64,000 bases of DNA from positions 2,838,553 to 2,902,552 of the forward strand of contig JAUZSN010000002.1 of the NCBI GenBank assembly GCA_030949405.1, written 5' to 3'. This document shows, piece after piece, positions 27,509-38,196 of the stretch. The first letter of the stretch is position 1. Each line of letters starts with the position of its first letter. This DNA comes from Methylococcales bacterium (lineage in GTDB: Bacteria; Pseudomonadota; Gammaproteobacteria; Methylococcales; Methylomonadaceae). The notes beneath the pieces were generated by a model that worked only from the letters and a program-made list of their open reading frames with translations, did no database searches and had not been told where the DNA came from. The translations under genes and the position numbers were made by a program.

Positions 27509-29413
27509 ATGTATAAATTATTGTTCTCCAAACTCCTTAAAACACACCAAACTAATGCCCCAGCTTCTGGGATTGGTCTATTTCGACTTTTATTTGGTCT
27601 TGTCACCCTCCAAGAAATCCTTTTTTTATTATATTTCAATCATTTAATTTTTGACCCTATTCCCTATATAGACGTTGAATTTCCAATGATTCCTTTCTTT
27701 TTATGTCTTTGGGCTATTATTGCTAGTTTTATTATCATTGGCTATCGTTGCCAATTTTCGATCATTACTAACTATATTTTTTGGGTGATATTTGTACATT
27801 TCACCCCAATGCAACGTGATTTTGATGGCGGTTTTGATCTGTTTATGATTGGGGCAAATTTCTTTTTGATTTTTATGCCACTTGATAAAGCCTTTGCCAT
27901 TGACTCCTTACGCCAAAAATTACAAACGCCTTTTGTTCATTATTCAAACTATAAAAAACCCGTTGTCAGTGCGTTAGCTTATTATTTACCCATTATTATC
28001 TGTTTGGGGTTTTTATACGTTGATTCGGCTATTCATAAACTATTTGCAGAACATTGGCGCAATGGCTTAGGCGCGTGGCTGCCCTCATCCTTGCCTTATT
28101 ACGTTTCTGCCCTTAACATGTCATGGTTACTTAATATTGAATGGCTACAAAAAACGATTGGCTATACGATCCTTGTTTTTCAATTTAGTTTTATTTTTTT
28201 ATTTTCATTTAAAAAGCTACGACTCCTTTATTTTTTAATCGGTTTCGGTTTACACTTTGGGATCACCCTTAGTTTCAATATCTACCCGTTTGGGTTAGGT
28301 ATGCTCATTTTTTACGTCCTAGTCCTCCCTTTTTCCTATTATCGACACATCGCAGAATGGCTCCAATCAAAACAACCGTCCTTACAGGTTTTTTATGATG
28401 AGCAATGCCCTTTGTGCAATCGAACTATTTTAATTTTGAATCATTTTGATCTTTTAAATACGATTGATTTTAAGGGGGCGCAAAGTTTTGCAGCTCACTG
28501 TTCCGCACTGGACTCCATCGACTCAAAAACACTATTAACCGATCTTTATGCGGTTGATAATAACAATCAACGGTATGCAGGGGTTGCAACGTATGCTCAA
28601 ATTTTTATTCACATGCGATATTTATGCGGCTTAGGTTACTTACTTAAACAGCCTCACGTTTTTAAAATAGCCCATAAAAAATACCGTCAAATTGCAGATT
28701 CTCGCTTAAGAGTTCGCTGTGATGAAACATGTGAAATCCCTTTAACAACGATAACGCCCATGCTTTATGATCGTTTGTTTAGTGTCGATGATTTACGATT
28801 GTTAAAAAAACGCCTTCGTGTGGTCACCAAAGTATTAATTATTCTGTTTATTTTGCAACTTAACAGTTCAATTCATTATGGGTTACTTTATCGCTTTAAC
28901 GTTGATCTTAAAAAATCCCCGATAACCCATACCTTAGCGGGTATTAGTAACTCGTTAATTATGATTAGTCAGAGTTTTGTTGGTATCACCCCCCACGCAC
29001 TCTATCTACATGACCATTTTGAGGGCTATAATCATATTTTGGCGATTACCTACCTAGATGAGAAAGGGAACGAACACTGGCTACCCTTTGTAACGCCAGA
29101 AGGCCGATTAGCCGCGCCTAATTGGGGGCGAGTCCATTCTATGTGGGCAAACATCGCAATAACCCCCAATATAGACCGTCAACGCTTGCATAAATTTATT
29201 ATGAAAGTCACCGCTTTCTGGGGAGTAAAATCTGAACTTGAGCTGAATACGGTTGTTTTTAATCTTAAATTAAAAAAAATACAAGCCCCTTCTATTTGGG
29301 TTAAGAACTTATTAAACAATAATTTATCGGGGAAATGGAAAACAATAGGAACGGCTAAATGGCATCAAGGAGAGATTAAAATAACAGCACCTAAAGACAT
29401 CAATTCACTTTAA
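27509..29413 (+). CDS. HTTM/DCC1-like membrane protein with thiol-disulfide motif
   Basis: 634 residues. The N-terminal 280 residues have about seven membrane spans as in HTTM (vitamin K carboxylase-like) domains. Next comes a DUF393/DCC1 thioredoxin-like domain with VFYDEQCPLCNRTIL, giving a CxxC redox pair near residue 297. The C-terminal 200 residues begin with one more span and look extracytoplasmic. HTTM plus DCC fusions are known; no substrate is known. A role in redox modification of an exported partner would fit, but that is inference. It starts 70 bases after the small gene's terminator and is a separate unit. Confidence 0.8.
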   Translation: MYKLLFSKLLKTHQTNAPASGIGLFRLLFGLVTLQEILFLLYFNHLIFDPIPYIDVEFPMIPFFLCLWAIIASFIIIGYRCQFSIITNYIFWVIFVHFTPMQRDFDGGFDLFMIGANFFLIFMPLDKAFAIDSLRQKLQTPFVHYSNYKKPVVSALAYYLPIIICLGFLYVDSAIHKLFAEHWRNGLGAWLPSSLPYYVSALNMSWLLNIEWLQKTIGYTILVFQFSFIFLFSFKKLRLLYFLIGFGLHFGITLSFNIYPFGLGMLIFYVLVLPFSYYRHIAEWLQSKQPSLQVFYDEQCPLCNRTILILNHFDLLNTIDFKGAQSFAAHCSALDSIDSKTLLTDLYAVDNNNQRYAGVATYAQIFIHMRYLCGLGYLLKQPHVFKIAHKKYRQIADSRLRVRCDETCEIPLTTITPMLYDRLFSVDDLRLLKKRLRVVTKVLIILFILQLNSSIHYGLLYRFNVDLKKSPITHTLAGISNSLIMISQSFVGITPHALYLHDHFEGYNHILAITYLDEKGNEHWLPFVTPEGRLAAPNWGRVHSMWANIAITPNIDRQRLHKFIMKVTAFWGVKSELELNTVVFNLKLKKIQAPSIWVKNLLNNNLSGKWKTIGTAKWHQGEIKITAPKDINSL

Positions 29414-29517
29414 AATTAATTTTATGATTGCATCTTTCCCATCAGCCATGATATAAATTACCCTGTGCTTAACACAGTACATTTAATAATAAATATAAAA
29501 ACCTTTTGGAGAACATT

Positions 29518-29640
29518 ATGAAAAAAGTATTATCGCTCTTAGCAATGACATTAATGATTGTTGGTTTATCAGGATGTATGGATGACCCAGATGGCTCAAA
29601 ACAAAAAGTTTCTAGCTCAACATCTTCTATTCAGCTCTAA
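29518..29640 (+). CDS. Small lipoprotein (40 residues)
   Basis: The ORF begins MKKVLSLLAMTLMIVGLSGC, a signal peptide with a clear lipobox LSGC (Cys 20), leaving a mature lipopeptide of about 20 residues rich in Ser. A GGAG ribosome-binding site precedes the ATG and a strong terminator follows, so it is a complete small transcription unit. Size is entericidin-like, but I cannot assign it. Confidence 0.75.
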   Translation: MKKVLSLLAMTLMIVGLSGCMDDPDGSKQKVSSSTSSIQL

Positions 29641-29654
29641 GTTGTAGTGTTAGA

Positions 29655-29690
29655 AAAGGGCTTGGTAGCTTTGGTTATCAAGCCCTTTTT
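29655..29690 (+). terminator. Terminator of the small lipoprotein gene
   Basis: 10-bp stem (29655-29664 with 29679-29688) followed by a T run. Confidence 0.9.
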
Positions 29691-29794
29691 TATGGAATTT
29701 TATTTTTAAAAGAACCTTAAAAATAAAGTTATTTTAAAAATAAATAAAAAAACACTTTTCAAATGAAAAAAAATCAGTATAATGGTCAATCTTT

Positions 29795-29870
29795 GCTGAT
29801 GTAGCTCAGTTGGTAGAGCAGTTGATTTGTAATCAACCGGTCGCGGGTTCGAGTCCCATCATCAGCTCCA
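29795..29870 (+). tRNA. tRNA-Thr (TGT)
   Basis: 76 bases with full cloverleaf, GTAGCTCAGTTGGTAGAGC D-arm and GGTTCGAGTCC T-arm. The anticodon loop TTTGTAA gives TGT, reading ACA. The 3' CCA is encoded. Confidence 0.96.
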
Positions 29871-29876
29871 TAATTT

Positions 29877-29911
29877 AAAAGGCTTAGCAATTTTTTTGCT
29901 AAGCCTTTTTT
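29877..29911 (+). terminator. Terminator after tRNA-Thr
   Basis: A 14-bp perfect stem (29877-29890 with 29897-29910), 6-base loop and flanking T run. It lies 7 bases after the tRNA CCA. Confidence 0.9.
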
Positions 29912-30010
29912 ATTGCCTGTCATAAAATGATTTTACTCATTTATTTTCAAACAAAGCGTGATTATTCTCATTTAAAATAAGTCGTTTAAAGCGATCTCAG
30001 CCCAATGAAA

Positions 30011-31456
30011 CTAAGGAAAATAAACTTGCCACCTCACCCCCCCTAAAGAGTCACTCCTTCCGCCTAATAACTCTCCCCCCAATAATTCAATTAACTCATA
30101 AACAACCGCCATTCCTATTCCATGACCATCAATATTCTCATCGGCTCTCACCCCTCTTTTTAAAATTTCAGAAAGCTTATCTTCGGCAATACCACAGCCA
30201 TCATCTTCAATTTGCAATAAAAAAGAATAGTCTTGTGTTAACCTTTTATTTAAAGAAAATAAGCGAATCTTAATACGTCCCTGACACCATTTAGCTGAAT
30301 TATCTAATAAATTTCCTGCAATTTCATACATATCGCCCTCTTCACAATAAACCTGTTGTGAGCCACTAACTTCAAATTCAAAACTAATTTTTTTATCAAA
30401 ATAAACTTTATCTAAAGAAGTGACAATTTTTTTAACAATACTATGGGTATTAATCGCCCCTGTTAATTTTTTTTGTCCTTTAGCAGCAGCTTTTTGTAAT
30501 TGATATTCAATAATGTCATTCATTCTTGAAATTTGAAATTGCATGACTTTTTTAGGCAAATTATTTGTTTCCACACTACTGTTTAAAATGGCCAACGGCG
30601 TTTTTAAGCTGTGTGATAAATCAGCTAATGTATTACGATAACGCTCTAAATGCGCTCGTTCATTCGTAATAAAAACATTTAAATTATAGGTTAACCCTGA
30701 TAATTCTTCTGGATAGTAACCATCTAGGCTATTTTTTTCCCCCGCTTCAATAGCCGCTAAATCGCTCACAATGCGTCTAAGTGGTTTTAATCCCCAGTGT
30801 AGAACGGTAAATTGAATTAAAACCAACACTAAACCGACTGAAAAAAACCAGACTCTAAGTGTTGAGCGAAAACGTTCAATTTGATGGCTCACAAAAAAAC
30901 CATCCTCTGCAATCGAAATAACATATTTTCTAGGAAGCCCCTGTTTTTTCTCCCAAATAAATCCATAATGCAAGACAAAGCGTTGTTGTTTATCTTCTAA
31001 AAAAACAGCTTCACCGGCACTAAAATCCGTTAATGGCATAACATCAACAGCAATAGCTGATTTTGATTTCCAAATTAATTTATGGCTAGAGCGTCGTATG
31101 ACAGCATAAAGACCTGAACTGGGGTTTGATAATCGAGATTCTTGGAGATGTTGCGGCATTTTTAACTTTCCAGAAGGACTCATTTCTGCAACCGATAACA
31201 AGGCATAAACTTGAATTTGTAATTTTTCCTTTAAGGTTTGTTCAGCACTATTACGAAATCCCCGTTCTAAAACGAGTAAGGCAAGTATAAAAAAAGCCGC
31301 CATTACCAAACCCGTCGAAAAGAGCAGTCGAAAACTCAATGTATTGAATTTTAAGGTAATCATAAGGGTTATAAATTTATTTTTTAGCAGAGGCGGGACT
31401 TTAATCTGAGGACATTGACTAAAAAACTGAGTAAATAAAGGGTATTTAAATTTCAA
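30011..31456 (-). CDS. Membrane sensor histidine kinase (PhoQ-like)
   Basis: Two membrane spans (about 41-61 and 200-222) bracket a periplasmic sensor region, followed by HAMP-like residues, HisKA with LADLSHSLKTPLAIL, N-box LLDNSAKWC, G1 IEDDGCGI and G2 GHGIGMAVVYELI. This fits the PhoQ branch of class I kinases. 481 residues counts from a TTG with GGAAA upstream; the ATG at 31363 (MITLKFNTLS) is an alternative start just before the first span. No response regulator lies on either side in the window, so it is an orphan locally. Confidence 0.85.
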   Translation of the reverse strand: MKFKYPLFTQFFSQCPQIKVPPLLKNKFITLMITLKFNTLSFRLLFSTGLVMAAFFILALLVLERGFRNSAEQTLKEKLQIQVYALLSVAEMSPSGKLKMPQHLQESRLSNPSSGLYAVIRRSSHKLIWKSKSAIAVDVMPLTDFSAGEAVFLEDKQQRFVLHYGFIWEKKQGLPRKYVISIAEDGFFVSHQIERFRSTLRVWFFSVGLVLVLIQFTVLHWGLKPLRRIVSDLAAIEAGEKNSLDGYYPEELSGLTYNLNVFITNERAHLERYRNTLADLSHSLKTPLAILNSSVETNNLPKKVMQFQISRMNDIIEYQLQKAAAKGQKKLTGAINTHSIVKKIVTSLDKVYFDKKISFEFEVSGSQQVYCEEGDMYEIAGNLLDNSAKWCQGRIKIRLFSLNKRLTQDYSFLLQIEDDGCGIAEDKLSEILKRGVRADENIDGHGIGMAVVYELIELLGGELLGGRSDSLGGVRWQVYFP

Positions 31457-31549
31457 TTGATTTCCAATTAATTTTGATCGTGATTGTTAAGTCAAATGAG
31501 ATGACTGTGTTATTCTTAACCGCTTGTCTTTACTATCTTTGTTTTATTT

Positions 31550-32395
31550 ATGCCCCACTCTGCTAAAAAATCCCGCCTTGAACTTAATAAATTACAAAAA
31601 CGGTTACGTCATCAAGTCGGTAGTGCCATTGCTGATTACAGCATGATCGAAGCGGGTGATAAAGTCATGGTCTGTTTATCAGGCGGAAAAGATTCCTATA
31701 CCTTATTAGAAATTCTTTTAAATTTACAAAAAACCGCTCCGATTGATTTTGATATTGTCGCGGTAAATTTAGATCAAAAGCAACCTGATTTTCCTGAACA
31801 GGTTCTTCCTGATTATTTAAAATCGCTGTCCGTGCCTTATCATATTATAGAATACGATACCTATAGCATTGTAAAACGTATTATCCCTGAAGGAAAAACA
31901 ACGTGTAGTCTTTGTTCGCGTTTACGTCGGGGGAGTTTATATGGCTATGCGGCTGAAAATAACGTGACTAAAATTGCACTAGGGCATCATCGGGATGATA
32001 TTTTAGAAACTTTTTTCCTTAATATTTTTTATGGTGGAAAATTAAAAGCAATGCCGCCTAAATTATTAAGTGATGATAAAAAAAATATCGTTATTCGTCC
32101 CTTAGCCTATTGCCGTGAAAAGGATATTGAGCGTTTTTCATCGTATAAAGACTTCCCTATTATTCCTTGTAACTTATGTGGTTCACAAGCTAATCTACAA
32201 CGTCAAGCGATGAAAGTGATGCTCAATCAATGGGACAAACAATTTCCAGGTCGTTTGGAATCTATATTTGGCAGTTTACAAAACATTGCCCCCTCACAAT
32301 TAGCCGATCGTGATTTATTTGATTTCACGGGGTTAAAAACAGGTCAAGATTATGAGGCTTCTGACTCCCTAGGCTTGGACATTTTGGAACAATAA
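31550..32395 (+). CDS. ttcA: tRNA 2-thiocytidine synthetase TtcA
   Basis: Thiolates C32 of certain tRNAs. The PP-loop is SGGKDS (44-49), and Fe-S cluster cysteines are in [11 protein letters not shown] and IPCNLCGSQ. 281 residues is normal. It begins the ttcA-ygiQ group. Confidence 0.96.
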   Translation: MPHSAKKSRLELNKLQKRLRHQVGSAIADYSMIEAGDKVMVCLSGGKDSYTLLEILLNLQKTAPIDFDIVAVNLDQKQPDFPEQVLPDYLKSLSVPYHIIEYDTYSIVKRIIPEGKTTCSLCSRLRRGSLYGYAAENNVTKIALGHHRDDILETFFLNIFYGGKLKAMPPKLLSDDKKNIVIRPLAYCREKDIERFSSYKDFPIIPCNLCGSQANLQRQAMKVMLNQWDKQFPGRLESIFGSLQNIAPSQLADRDLFDFTGLKTGQDYEASDSLGLDILEQ

Positions 32396-32397
32396 AG

Positions 32398-32493
32398 ATG
32401 AAACTAACCCCCCAACACAATAAAGACACCCCCTTTAAAACCCCTTCTCTCACCATTCAAAAACAGCTTACTCAAACAGGGCCTATCTTATGA
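32398..32493 (+). CDS. Possible 31-residue ORF overlapping ygiQ
   Basis: An ATG two bases after the ttcA stop opens a 31-codon frame ([18 protein letters not shown]...) whose TGA overlaps the ygiQ ATG as ATGA. The overlap suggests coupling, but the peptide is polar, Thr/Pro-rich and matches nothing I know, and the ribosome-binding site is poor. It could be a leader peptide or chance. Confidence 0.3.
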   Translation: MKLTPQHNKDTPFKTPSLTIQKQLTQTGPIL

Positions 32494-34595
32494 TGACCAA
32501 GGTTAAAAATATATTTAGTTACCGAAAATACTGGGCGCAGCGATTGGGGACGGCTTCTGAATTACCCATGAGTCGTGATGAAATGGATCAATTAGGCTGG
32601 GATGAATGTGATGTTATTTTAGTCACAGGCGATGCCTATATTGATCATCCTAGTTTTGGAATGGCCTTAATTGGGCGTTTATTAGAAGCACAAGGCTTTA
32701 GAGTTGGTATTATTTCTCAACCTGATTGGAAAAGTGCGGAGGATTTTAAACAACTGGGCTGTCCTAAGTTATTTTTTGGGGTCACAGGGGGAAATATGGA
32801 TTCAATGGTGAATCGTTATACCGCTGATAAAAAAATTCGCTCTAATGATGCTTATACTCAAAATGGCGAAGGTGGGAAACGTCCTGATCGGGCGGTGAAT
32901 GTTTATTCACACCGTTGTCGAGAAGCCTATAAAAATGTACCTATTATTATCGGCGGCATTGAGGCCAGTTTACGTCGTATTGCCCATTATGATTATTGGT
33001 CTGATAATGTACGTAAATCGGTCTTAATGGATTCTAAAGCCGATTTATTAGTTTATGGGAATGCAGAACGTCAAATTGTTGAACTGGCTCAACGGCTAGG
33101 GAAAGGTGAAAAAATAACGGATTTAAAGGGGATTCGTGGCACGGTTCATTTTGTTAAACAAGTCCCTGTTGGCTGGCTCACTAAAGACTCCACAGAAATT
33201 GATAAACCTGCAAAAATTAATCCGCCTATAGACCCTTATCAAGCAGAACCCAGTTGTGACACTAAGCCCGATAAGTCGGCTAACAATGAACAGGTGATTT
33301 ATTTTTCAAAACAAATAACGCCCGATAAGCGAGATAAAACCGTTATTCGTTTACCTGCCTACGAAGCCTTAAAAAATGATGCTATTTTATATGCCCATGC
33401 GTCACGCGTTATGCATGGCGAAACAAACCCAGGTAACGCCTTACCGCTCATTCAACAGCATGGTTCACGACATATTTGGGTAAACCCGCCACCGATTCCA
33501 CTGTCCACGGAAGAAATGGATGGGGTATTTGATTTACCGTACTCTCGCTTGCCGCATAGTCATTATCAAAAAGCGAATATTCCCGCCTTTGAAATGATTC
33601 AGCATTCCGTTAATATTATGCGAGGCTGTTTTGGAGGCTGTACCTTTTGCTCAATCACGGAACATGAAGGGCGAATTATTCAAAGTCGTTCAGAAGATTC
33701 AATTATTAAAGAAATTGAGGCTATTCGTGATACCTCCCCTAATTTCACAGGCCATATTTCGGATTTAGGGGGGCCAACAGCAAATATGTATCGCCTTGCC
33801 TGTAAAGATCCCAAAATAGAAGCCTCTTGTCGTAAGCCTTCCTGTGTTTATCCAGGCATTTGTTCTAATTTAAATACCGATCACGCGCCGTTAATTAAAC
33901 TTTATCAACGCGCTCGTAAATTAAAAGGGATTAAAAAAATATTTATTGCCTCGGGTTTGCGTTATGATTTAGCGGTTGAGTCACCTGAATACATAAAAGA
34001 ACTCGTCACCCATCATGTCGGCGGGTATTTAAAAATTGCGCCCGAACATACCGAATCAGAGCCTTTATCAAAAATGATGAAGCCAGGAATGGGGACTTAT
34101 GATCGTTTTAAAACCCTTTTTGATAAATTTTCAAACGAAGCCAATAAAGAACAGTATTTGATTCCTTATTTTATTGCCGCTCATCCTGGGACAAGCGATA
34201 AAGACATGATGAATTTAGCGTTATGGTTAAAGCGTCATGGGTTTAAGGCCGATCAAGTTCAGGCTTTTTTACCCTCACCGATGTCAATTGCAACCGCAAT
34301 GTATCATTCAGGTAAAGATACCTTACATAAAATTAACCGCACACAGGGAAATATTAATATTCCCAAGGGAATCAAACAACGGCGGCTGCATAAAGCGTTT
34401 CTACGTTATCATGATCCTGAAAACTGGCCTTTATTGCGTGAGGCGTTAAAATCAATGGGAAAGGCGAATTTAATTGGGAATGGAAAACACCATCTTGTGC
34501 CTTCTTTTCAACCGAAAGGAACCTTTAAAAAACAAAAGCTCAATACACGCCGCGCTTTAAAACCTAAACGCTTTAAAACGAAGCATGTTAGATAA
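32490..34595 (+). CDS. ygiQ: YgiQ-family radical SAM protein
   Basis: 701 residues. The radical SAM cluster motif is [12 protein letters not shown] with cysteines at 380, 384 and 387 (CxxxCxxC), after a long N-terminal B12-binding-like domain ([21 protein letters not shown]). The family (UPF0313) has no agreed reaction. The C-terminus is very basic ([11 protein letters not shown]), possibly for nucleic acid contact. Confidence 0.93.
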   Translation: MMTKVKNIFSYRKYWAQRLGTASELPMSRDEMDQLGWDECDVILVTGDAYIDHPSFGMALIGRLLEAQGFRVGIISQPDWKSAEDFKQLGCPKLFFGVTGGNMDSMVNRYTADKKIRSNDAYTQNGEGGKRPDRAVNVYSHRCREAYKNVPIIIGGIEASLRRIAHYDYWSDNVRKSVLMDSKADLLVYGNAERQIVELAQRLGKGEKITDLKGIRGTVHFVKQVPVGWLTKDSTEIDKPAKINPPIDPYQAEPSCDTKPDKSANNEQVIYFSKQITPDKRDKTVIRLPAYEALKNDAILYAHASRVMHGETNPGNALPLIQQHGSRHIWVNPPPIPLSTEEMDGVFDLPYSRLPHSHYQKANIPAFEMIQHSVNIMRGCFGGCTFCSITEHEGRIIQSRSEDSIIKEIEAIRDTSPNFTGHISDLGGPTANMYRLACKDPKIEASCRKPSCVYPGICSNLNTDHAPLIKLYQRARKLKGIKKIFIASGLRYDLAVESPEYIKELVTHHVGGYLKIAPEHTESEPLSKMMKPGMGTYDRFKTLFDKFSNEANKEQYLIPYFIAAHPGTSDKDMMNLALWLKRHGFKADQVQAFLPSPMSIATAMYHSGKDTLHKINRTQGNINIPKGIKQRRLHKAFLRYHDPENWPLLREALKSMGKANLIGNGKHHLVPSFQPKGTFKKQKLNTRRALKPKRFKTKHVR

Positions 34596-34643
34596 ACGTC
34601 ATCTCATCTAAGGTCGCTTAGCGTGTTAAAAATTAATAATCCG

Positions 34644-34667
34644 CATTAGCTTCTGCTAATGTTTTTA
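34644..34667 (+). terminator. Terminator of the ttcA-ygiQ group
   Basis: 7-bp stem (34644-34650 with 34655-34661), 4-base loop and TTTTT. Confidence 0.65.
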
Positions 34668-34715
34668 CTGACAAACTGAATGGTTTGTTATAACTCTTAC
34701 TCTTCGGAGAAAATA

Positions 34716-35318
34716 ATGATTGATTTCTATACTTCCGCAACGTGGAATGGTAAACGCGCCGCCATCATGTTGGAAGAAACAGGGCTTGAGTATCAAGTCC
34801 ATAAAATTGACTTAGCCCAAGGCGAACAGAAAAAAGCGAGTTATTTAGAAATTAACCCTTCAGGCCGGATTCCTGCTATTGTGGATAATGAGGAAGGCGA
34901 AGGCTTAATTGTGACTCAATCTGCGGCAATTTTACTTTATTTAGCTGAAAAAAGTGGGAAATTTTTACCGCAAGAAACAGCGGCTAGAGCAAAAGTAATG
35001 GAATGGTTATTTTTTCATGCGACTGATATTTCACCCACGATGTTTGATAGCTTTTTCTTAAGCAAGCGTTGTGATCCTGTTCAACCAGCCGCGGCACAAT
35101 TTTTAAATCAACGTATTTTTGAATTGTATAAAAACTTTGATGTTCAATTAGCTGATAATGAATTTATTGCAGGGGCTGATTACAGTATCGCCGACATCGC
35201 TATTTTTCCAACAATTAACGACTTAACGTTGCTTGAAAGCTACCCTAACCTGAAACGCTGGCATACGCTGGTGAGCCAACGGGCTGCGGTTCAAAAAGGC
35301 ATGAGTATTCCTGCGTAA
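34716..35318 (+). CDS. Glutathione S-transferase family protein
   Basis: About 200 residues with an N-terminal thioredoxin-like domain (FYTSATWNGKRAAIMLEE, NPSGRIPAIVD with cis-Pro, TQSAAILLYLAEK) and an all-helical C-terminal domain with the N-capping motif YSIADIAIFP. The ATG at 34716 has a CGGAGAAA ribosome-binding site; a frame open 12 codons upstream is not needed. A strong terminator follows, so it is a single-gene unit. Confidence 0.9.
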   Translation: MIDFYTSATWNGKRAAIMLEETGLEYQVHKIDLAQGEQKKASYLEINPSGRIPAIVDNEEGEGLIVTQSAAILLYLAEKSGKFLPQETAARAKVMEWLFFHATDISPTMFDSFFLSKRCDPVQPAAAQFLNQRIFELYKNFDVQLADNEFIAGADYSIADIAIFPTINDLTLLESYPNLKRWHTLVSQRAAVQKGMSIPA

Positions 35319-35328
35319 ATTAAAAAAT

Positions 35329-35365
35329 AGGGGGCATAAACAAAGTGCCATGCCCCCTACTTTTT
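35329..35365 (+). terminator. Terminator of the GST gene
   Basis: 8-bp GC-rich stem (35329-35336 with 35351-35358) followed by ACTTTTT. Confidence 0.85.
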
Positions 35366-35399
35366 AATTACGTTAAACCCAACTAAAAACACAAAGCCG

Positions 35400-38138
35400 T
35401 TATAATAACTTTAACCCAGGTGGCAACGCTTCACCAAAAATTTGTTTCTCTTCTTTTTCATCCAACTGTTTAAACTCCTCAACCATTGAAACCCATGAAA
35501 CAGGGGCTTTACTTGATTTCAGTTGAGCAATCACTTTAGCGCGTAAATCATCATCAATATCTCTGACCCGATCACCACTTTTTCGACTGATTAAAGTGGC
35601 GGCAAAACTTGCTTGTGGATTTTTTTTCCAATCTTGTTGCATCAGTTGAATTAACCATGCGGCGGCTGTTGCCGAGGAAATAACATTATGGCTACTCCCA
35701 TGAAAAGGAATACGCGACCCCATACGACCCAAAGCCCACCATGTTTGTCGGGGTTCACTGCCTTTTTGTAATCGCTTTAAAAACCATTCACCTGCTTGCG
35801 TTTTTTTATCCACGGGTAAGCGTTCTAAGACCGCCGCAAGTCTCACCATATCTTCATAACTACGTTTTTTCAGTTGTTTTTCAATCCCTCCCTGTCGAGC
35901 GGAGGCAGGATTTAAAAACCGACTCAAATCATTAAAAATAGTCGCTTGGGCTTCTTCTGATAACCCACCTGAAATACGTCGCCATAAGGTCCACCATTCA
36001 CTCCAATTTTGAGATTCATTAACAAATTGAAGGCCTTGGGGATAGATCTTCCAAACTTGTTCCACACGCCAATCATCCAGCGGCACACCAAAACCAGGAC
36101 GTAAACAAAAGCCGATTAAACTTAACCACACTCGTTCATGATTTTCTGAACGCCGACGGTATTTAACGCCCTCTAAGAGACAACTAAAAAAAGCACGAAG
36201 TAAGGGAGTATTCCATTCATTACGCGACAAATTAAGTTGTTTTTCTAACTCGACGCGTAAACTTTTAACCGCCTTCGGATTAATTTGTTTCGAACGCGTT
36301 CCAAAAACAGCCCGAATTTTTTCTTCAGCTTCAAAGTAATGAGCCGGTAATTCAGTCTGAGAGGATTTTTTAGATTTTTTACGAATTTGAAATTCAACAT
36401 CCCAGCATTGACTGTTATCTGCGGTGGAAATACATTGAATTTTTAGGGTACCTACTTCCGTTTGAGTGGCAACCAGCTCGACATTCATTTCAACATTAGA
36501 ATGACTAAGATCATCAAAAGCGACTGCTAAGGGGGGTAATGAATGAAAATAATCGTTATCAATATCCGTGACATCCCCTGCTTTATAGGCTTTATCCCCT
36601 GTTGTTGAGGCAAGGTGAAACTGGACGGGTTGACCTAAGCGTAATGCAAACTCTCTATGTTCAAGCTTAATTTCATCCCCCTCTTCACTACCGCGAGGTA
36701 AGATACAAATACCTTGTTGTTTATCCCCTGTCTCGGTATCCACCCGTAAAAAATAACTTCGAGCGGCCCCGCCCCCAATTTTAATTTTTTTATCACGGCG
36801 TGCAATGGCGTAACTGACTGCGCCAAAAGCAACGGATAATTCAGGGTGTTTATTTTCTAAGAGTATCGGTTTTTTATCTTTCCATGACGTTAATAATTCA
36901 ACAACACGCTGGGTAATCGGTTGACTACGAAAAACACCGCCATTAAGCAGCAAGGCATCAGGTACATAATCTTCTGTCGCTAACGCCTCCTTAGCCGCTT
37001 GACAATGAAGCTTTAAAAAGGCAGCAATATGTTTACTGACCGCAGGTTCTGCGGCATAAGGCAGTCCAAATTCAACAACACCACTGCGCTTTCTATCGGG
37101 CAAATCCTTTAACGCCGACAGAGGGAAAAATCCATCTAAGGCAATCGCTTTAACTTCTTCACGTTCTAATTTTGCAGACCGTGATCCTCCGATTAAACGG
37201 GACCCGCCGCCTAATAACGTAACACTAAATGATTCAGGGGCATCATCGGCTAATAATTTTTCTTTCGCTAAACGACATTGCTCTAATAGTTGAGATAAAT
37301 CGGCGGCTGAAAGCTTTTTATCCGTGGCGACTAAACGACTTTCGGCCAAATGAGCTAAGGCTAAATCAATATTATCGCCTCCGAGCATTAAGTGATCGCC
37401 CACTCCAATACGGGTTAATTTAGGTTCATTTTCACCCTTCTCTACTTTAATTAACGTTAAATCCGTTGTTCCCCCGCCGACATCACAAACTAATAATAAA
37501 TGGACTTTTTTTAATGCCTGTTGAAGATCCGAGCTATGGCGACGTAACCAATCGTAGCAAACCGCTTGAGGTTCTTCTAAAAGGCGAATGTTATGTAAAC
37601 CTGCACTGTGAGCCGCTTCCACCGTCAACGAACGAGCGATTTCATCAAAAGACGCAGGAACGGTAATTACAATAGATTGGTCTTCTAAAGGCGCGTGGGG
37701 AAATTTATGCCGCCAAACACTTCGAATATGAGCCAAATAACTCGCACTCGCGTTTAAAGGCGAGACTTTAGGGGTTTCTTCATCACTTCCCCACGGTAAA
37801 ATTTCGGCGGTATGATCCACAGAAGGGTGTGATAACCAACTTTTTGCACTGGTGACAAAGCGACCTTGTGTTTTTGCACCCAATAAACGAGCCGCCTCAC
37901 CAATAATCGCCTCTTCACCTGCGGGTGAAAAACTAATATCACTGGCGGATAACTCCCCTTTTGCAGGATGATAACGAACGGAAGGCAGAAGTTTCTTAGC
38001 ATCAACTTGCCCTAAAGCAACAAGTTGTTCAATTTCAAAGATATGAATGTCTTTAGACGATTTAGTCGCTTGAGTATAGGCAACGACAGTATGTGTTGTG
38101 CCGAGGTCTATACCCACTAGATATTGAAAGGAGGACAT
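35400..38138 (-). CDS. Large Hsp70-family chaperone with DUF3731-type C-terminus
   Basis: 912 residues, much longer than DnaK. The actin-like ATPase domain has VGIDLGTTHTVVAYTQ at the N-terminus, the phosphate-2 loop LLVCDVGGGTTDLTLIK (about 215-231) and the adenosine motif LLNGGVFRSQP. The region after residue 480 lacks the DnaK substrate-binding pattern and matches the helical C-terminal domain seen in proteobacterial Hsp70 paralogues (DUF3731). No dnaJ or grpE is adjacent. It is not the housekeeping DnaK. Confidence 0.88.
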   Translation of the reverse strand: MSSFQYLVGIDLGTTHTVVAYTQATKSSKDIHIFEIEQLVALGQVDAKKLLPSVRYHPAKGELSASDISFSPAGEEAIIGEAARLLGAKTQGRFVTSAKSWLSHPSVDHTAEILPWGSDEETPKVSPLNASASYLAHIRSVWRHKFPHAPLEDQSIVITVPASFDEIARSLTVEAAHSAGLHNIRLLEEPQAVCYDWLRRHSSDLQQALKKVHLLLVCDVGGGTTDLTLIKVEKGENEPKLTRIGVGDHLMLGGDNIDLALAHLAESRLVATDKKLSAADLSQLLEQCRLAKEKLLADDAPESFSVTLLGGGSRLIGGSRSAKLEREEVKAIALDGFFPLSALKDLPDRKRSGVVEFGLPYAAEPAVSKHIAAFLKLHCQAAKEALATEDYVPDALLLNGGVFRSQPITQRVVELLTSWKDKKPILLENKHPELSVAFGAVSYAIARRDKKIKIGGGAARSYFLRVDTETGDKQQGICILPRGSEEGDEIKLEHREFALRLGQPVQFHLASTTGDKAYKAGDVTDIDNDYFHSLPPLAVAFDDLSHSNVEMNVELVATQTEVGTLKIQCISTADNSQCWDVEFQIRKKSKKSSQTELPAHYFEAEEKIRAVFGTRSKQINPKAVKSLRVELEKQLNLSRNEWNTPLLRAFFSCLLEGVKYRRRSENHERVWLSLIGFCLRPGFGVPLDDWRVEQVWKIYPQGLQFVNESQNWSEWWTLWRRISGGLSEEAQATIFNDLSRFLNPASARQGGIEKQLKKRSYEDMVRLAAVLERLPVDKKTQAGEWFLKRLQKGSEPRQTWWALGRMGSRIPFHGSSHNVISSATAAAWLIQLMQQDWKKNPQASFAATLISRKSGDRVRDIDDDLRAKVIAQLKSSKAPVSWVSMVEEFKQLDEKEEKQIFGEALPPGLKLL

Positions 38139-38196
38139 GATTTTTTGTAAATAAGGCGTAAAATATGGATTTAGGAGTAAAGATTAAAACAATCCG

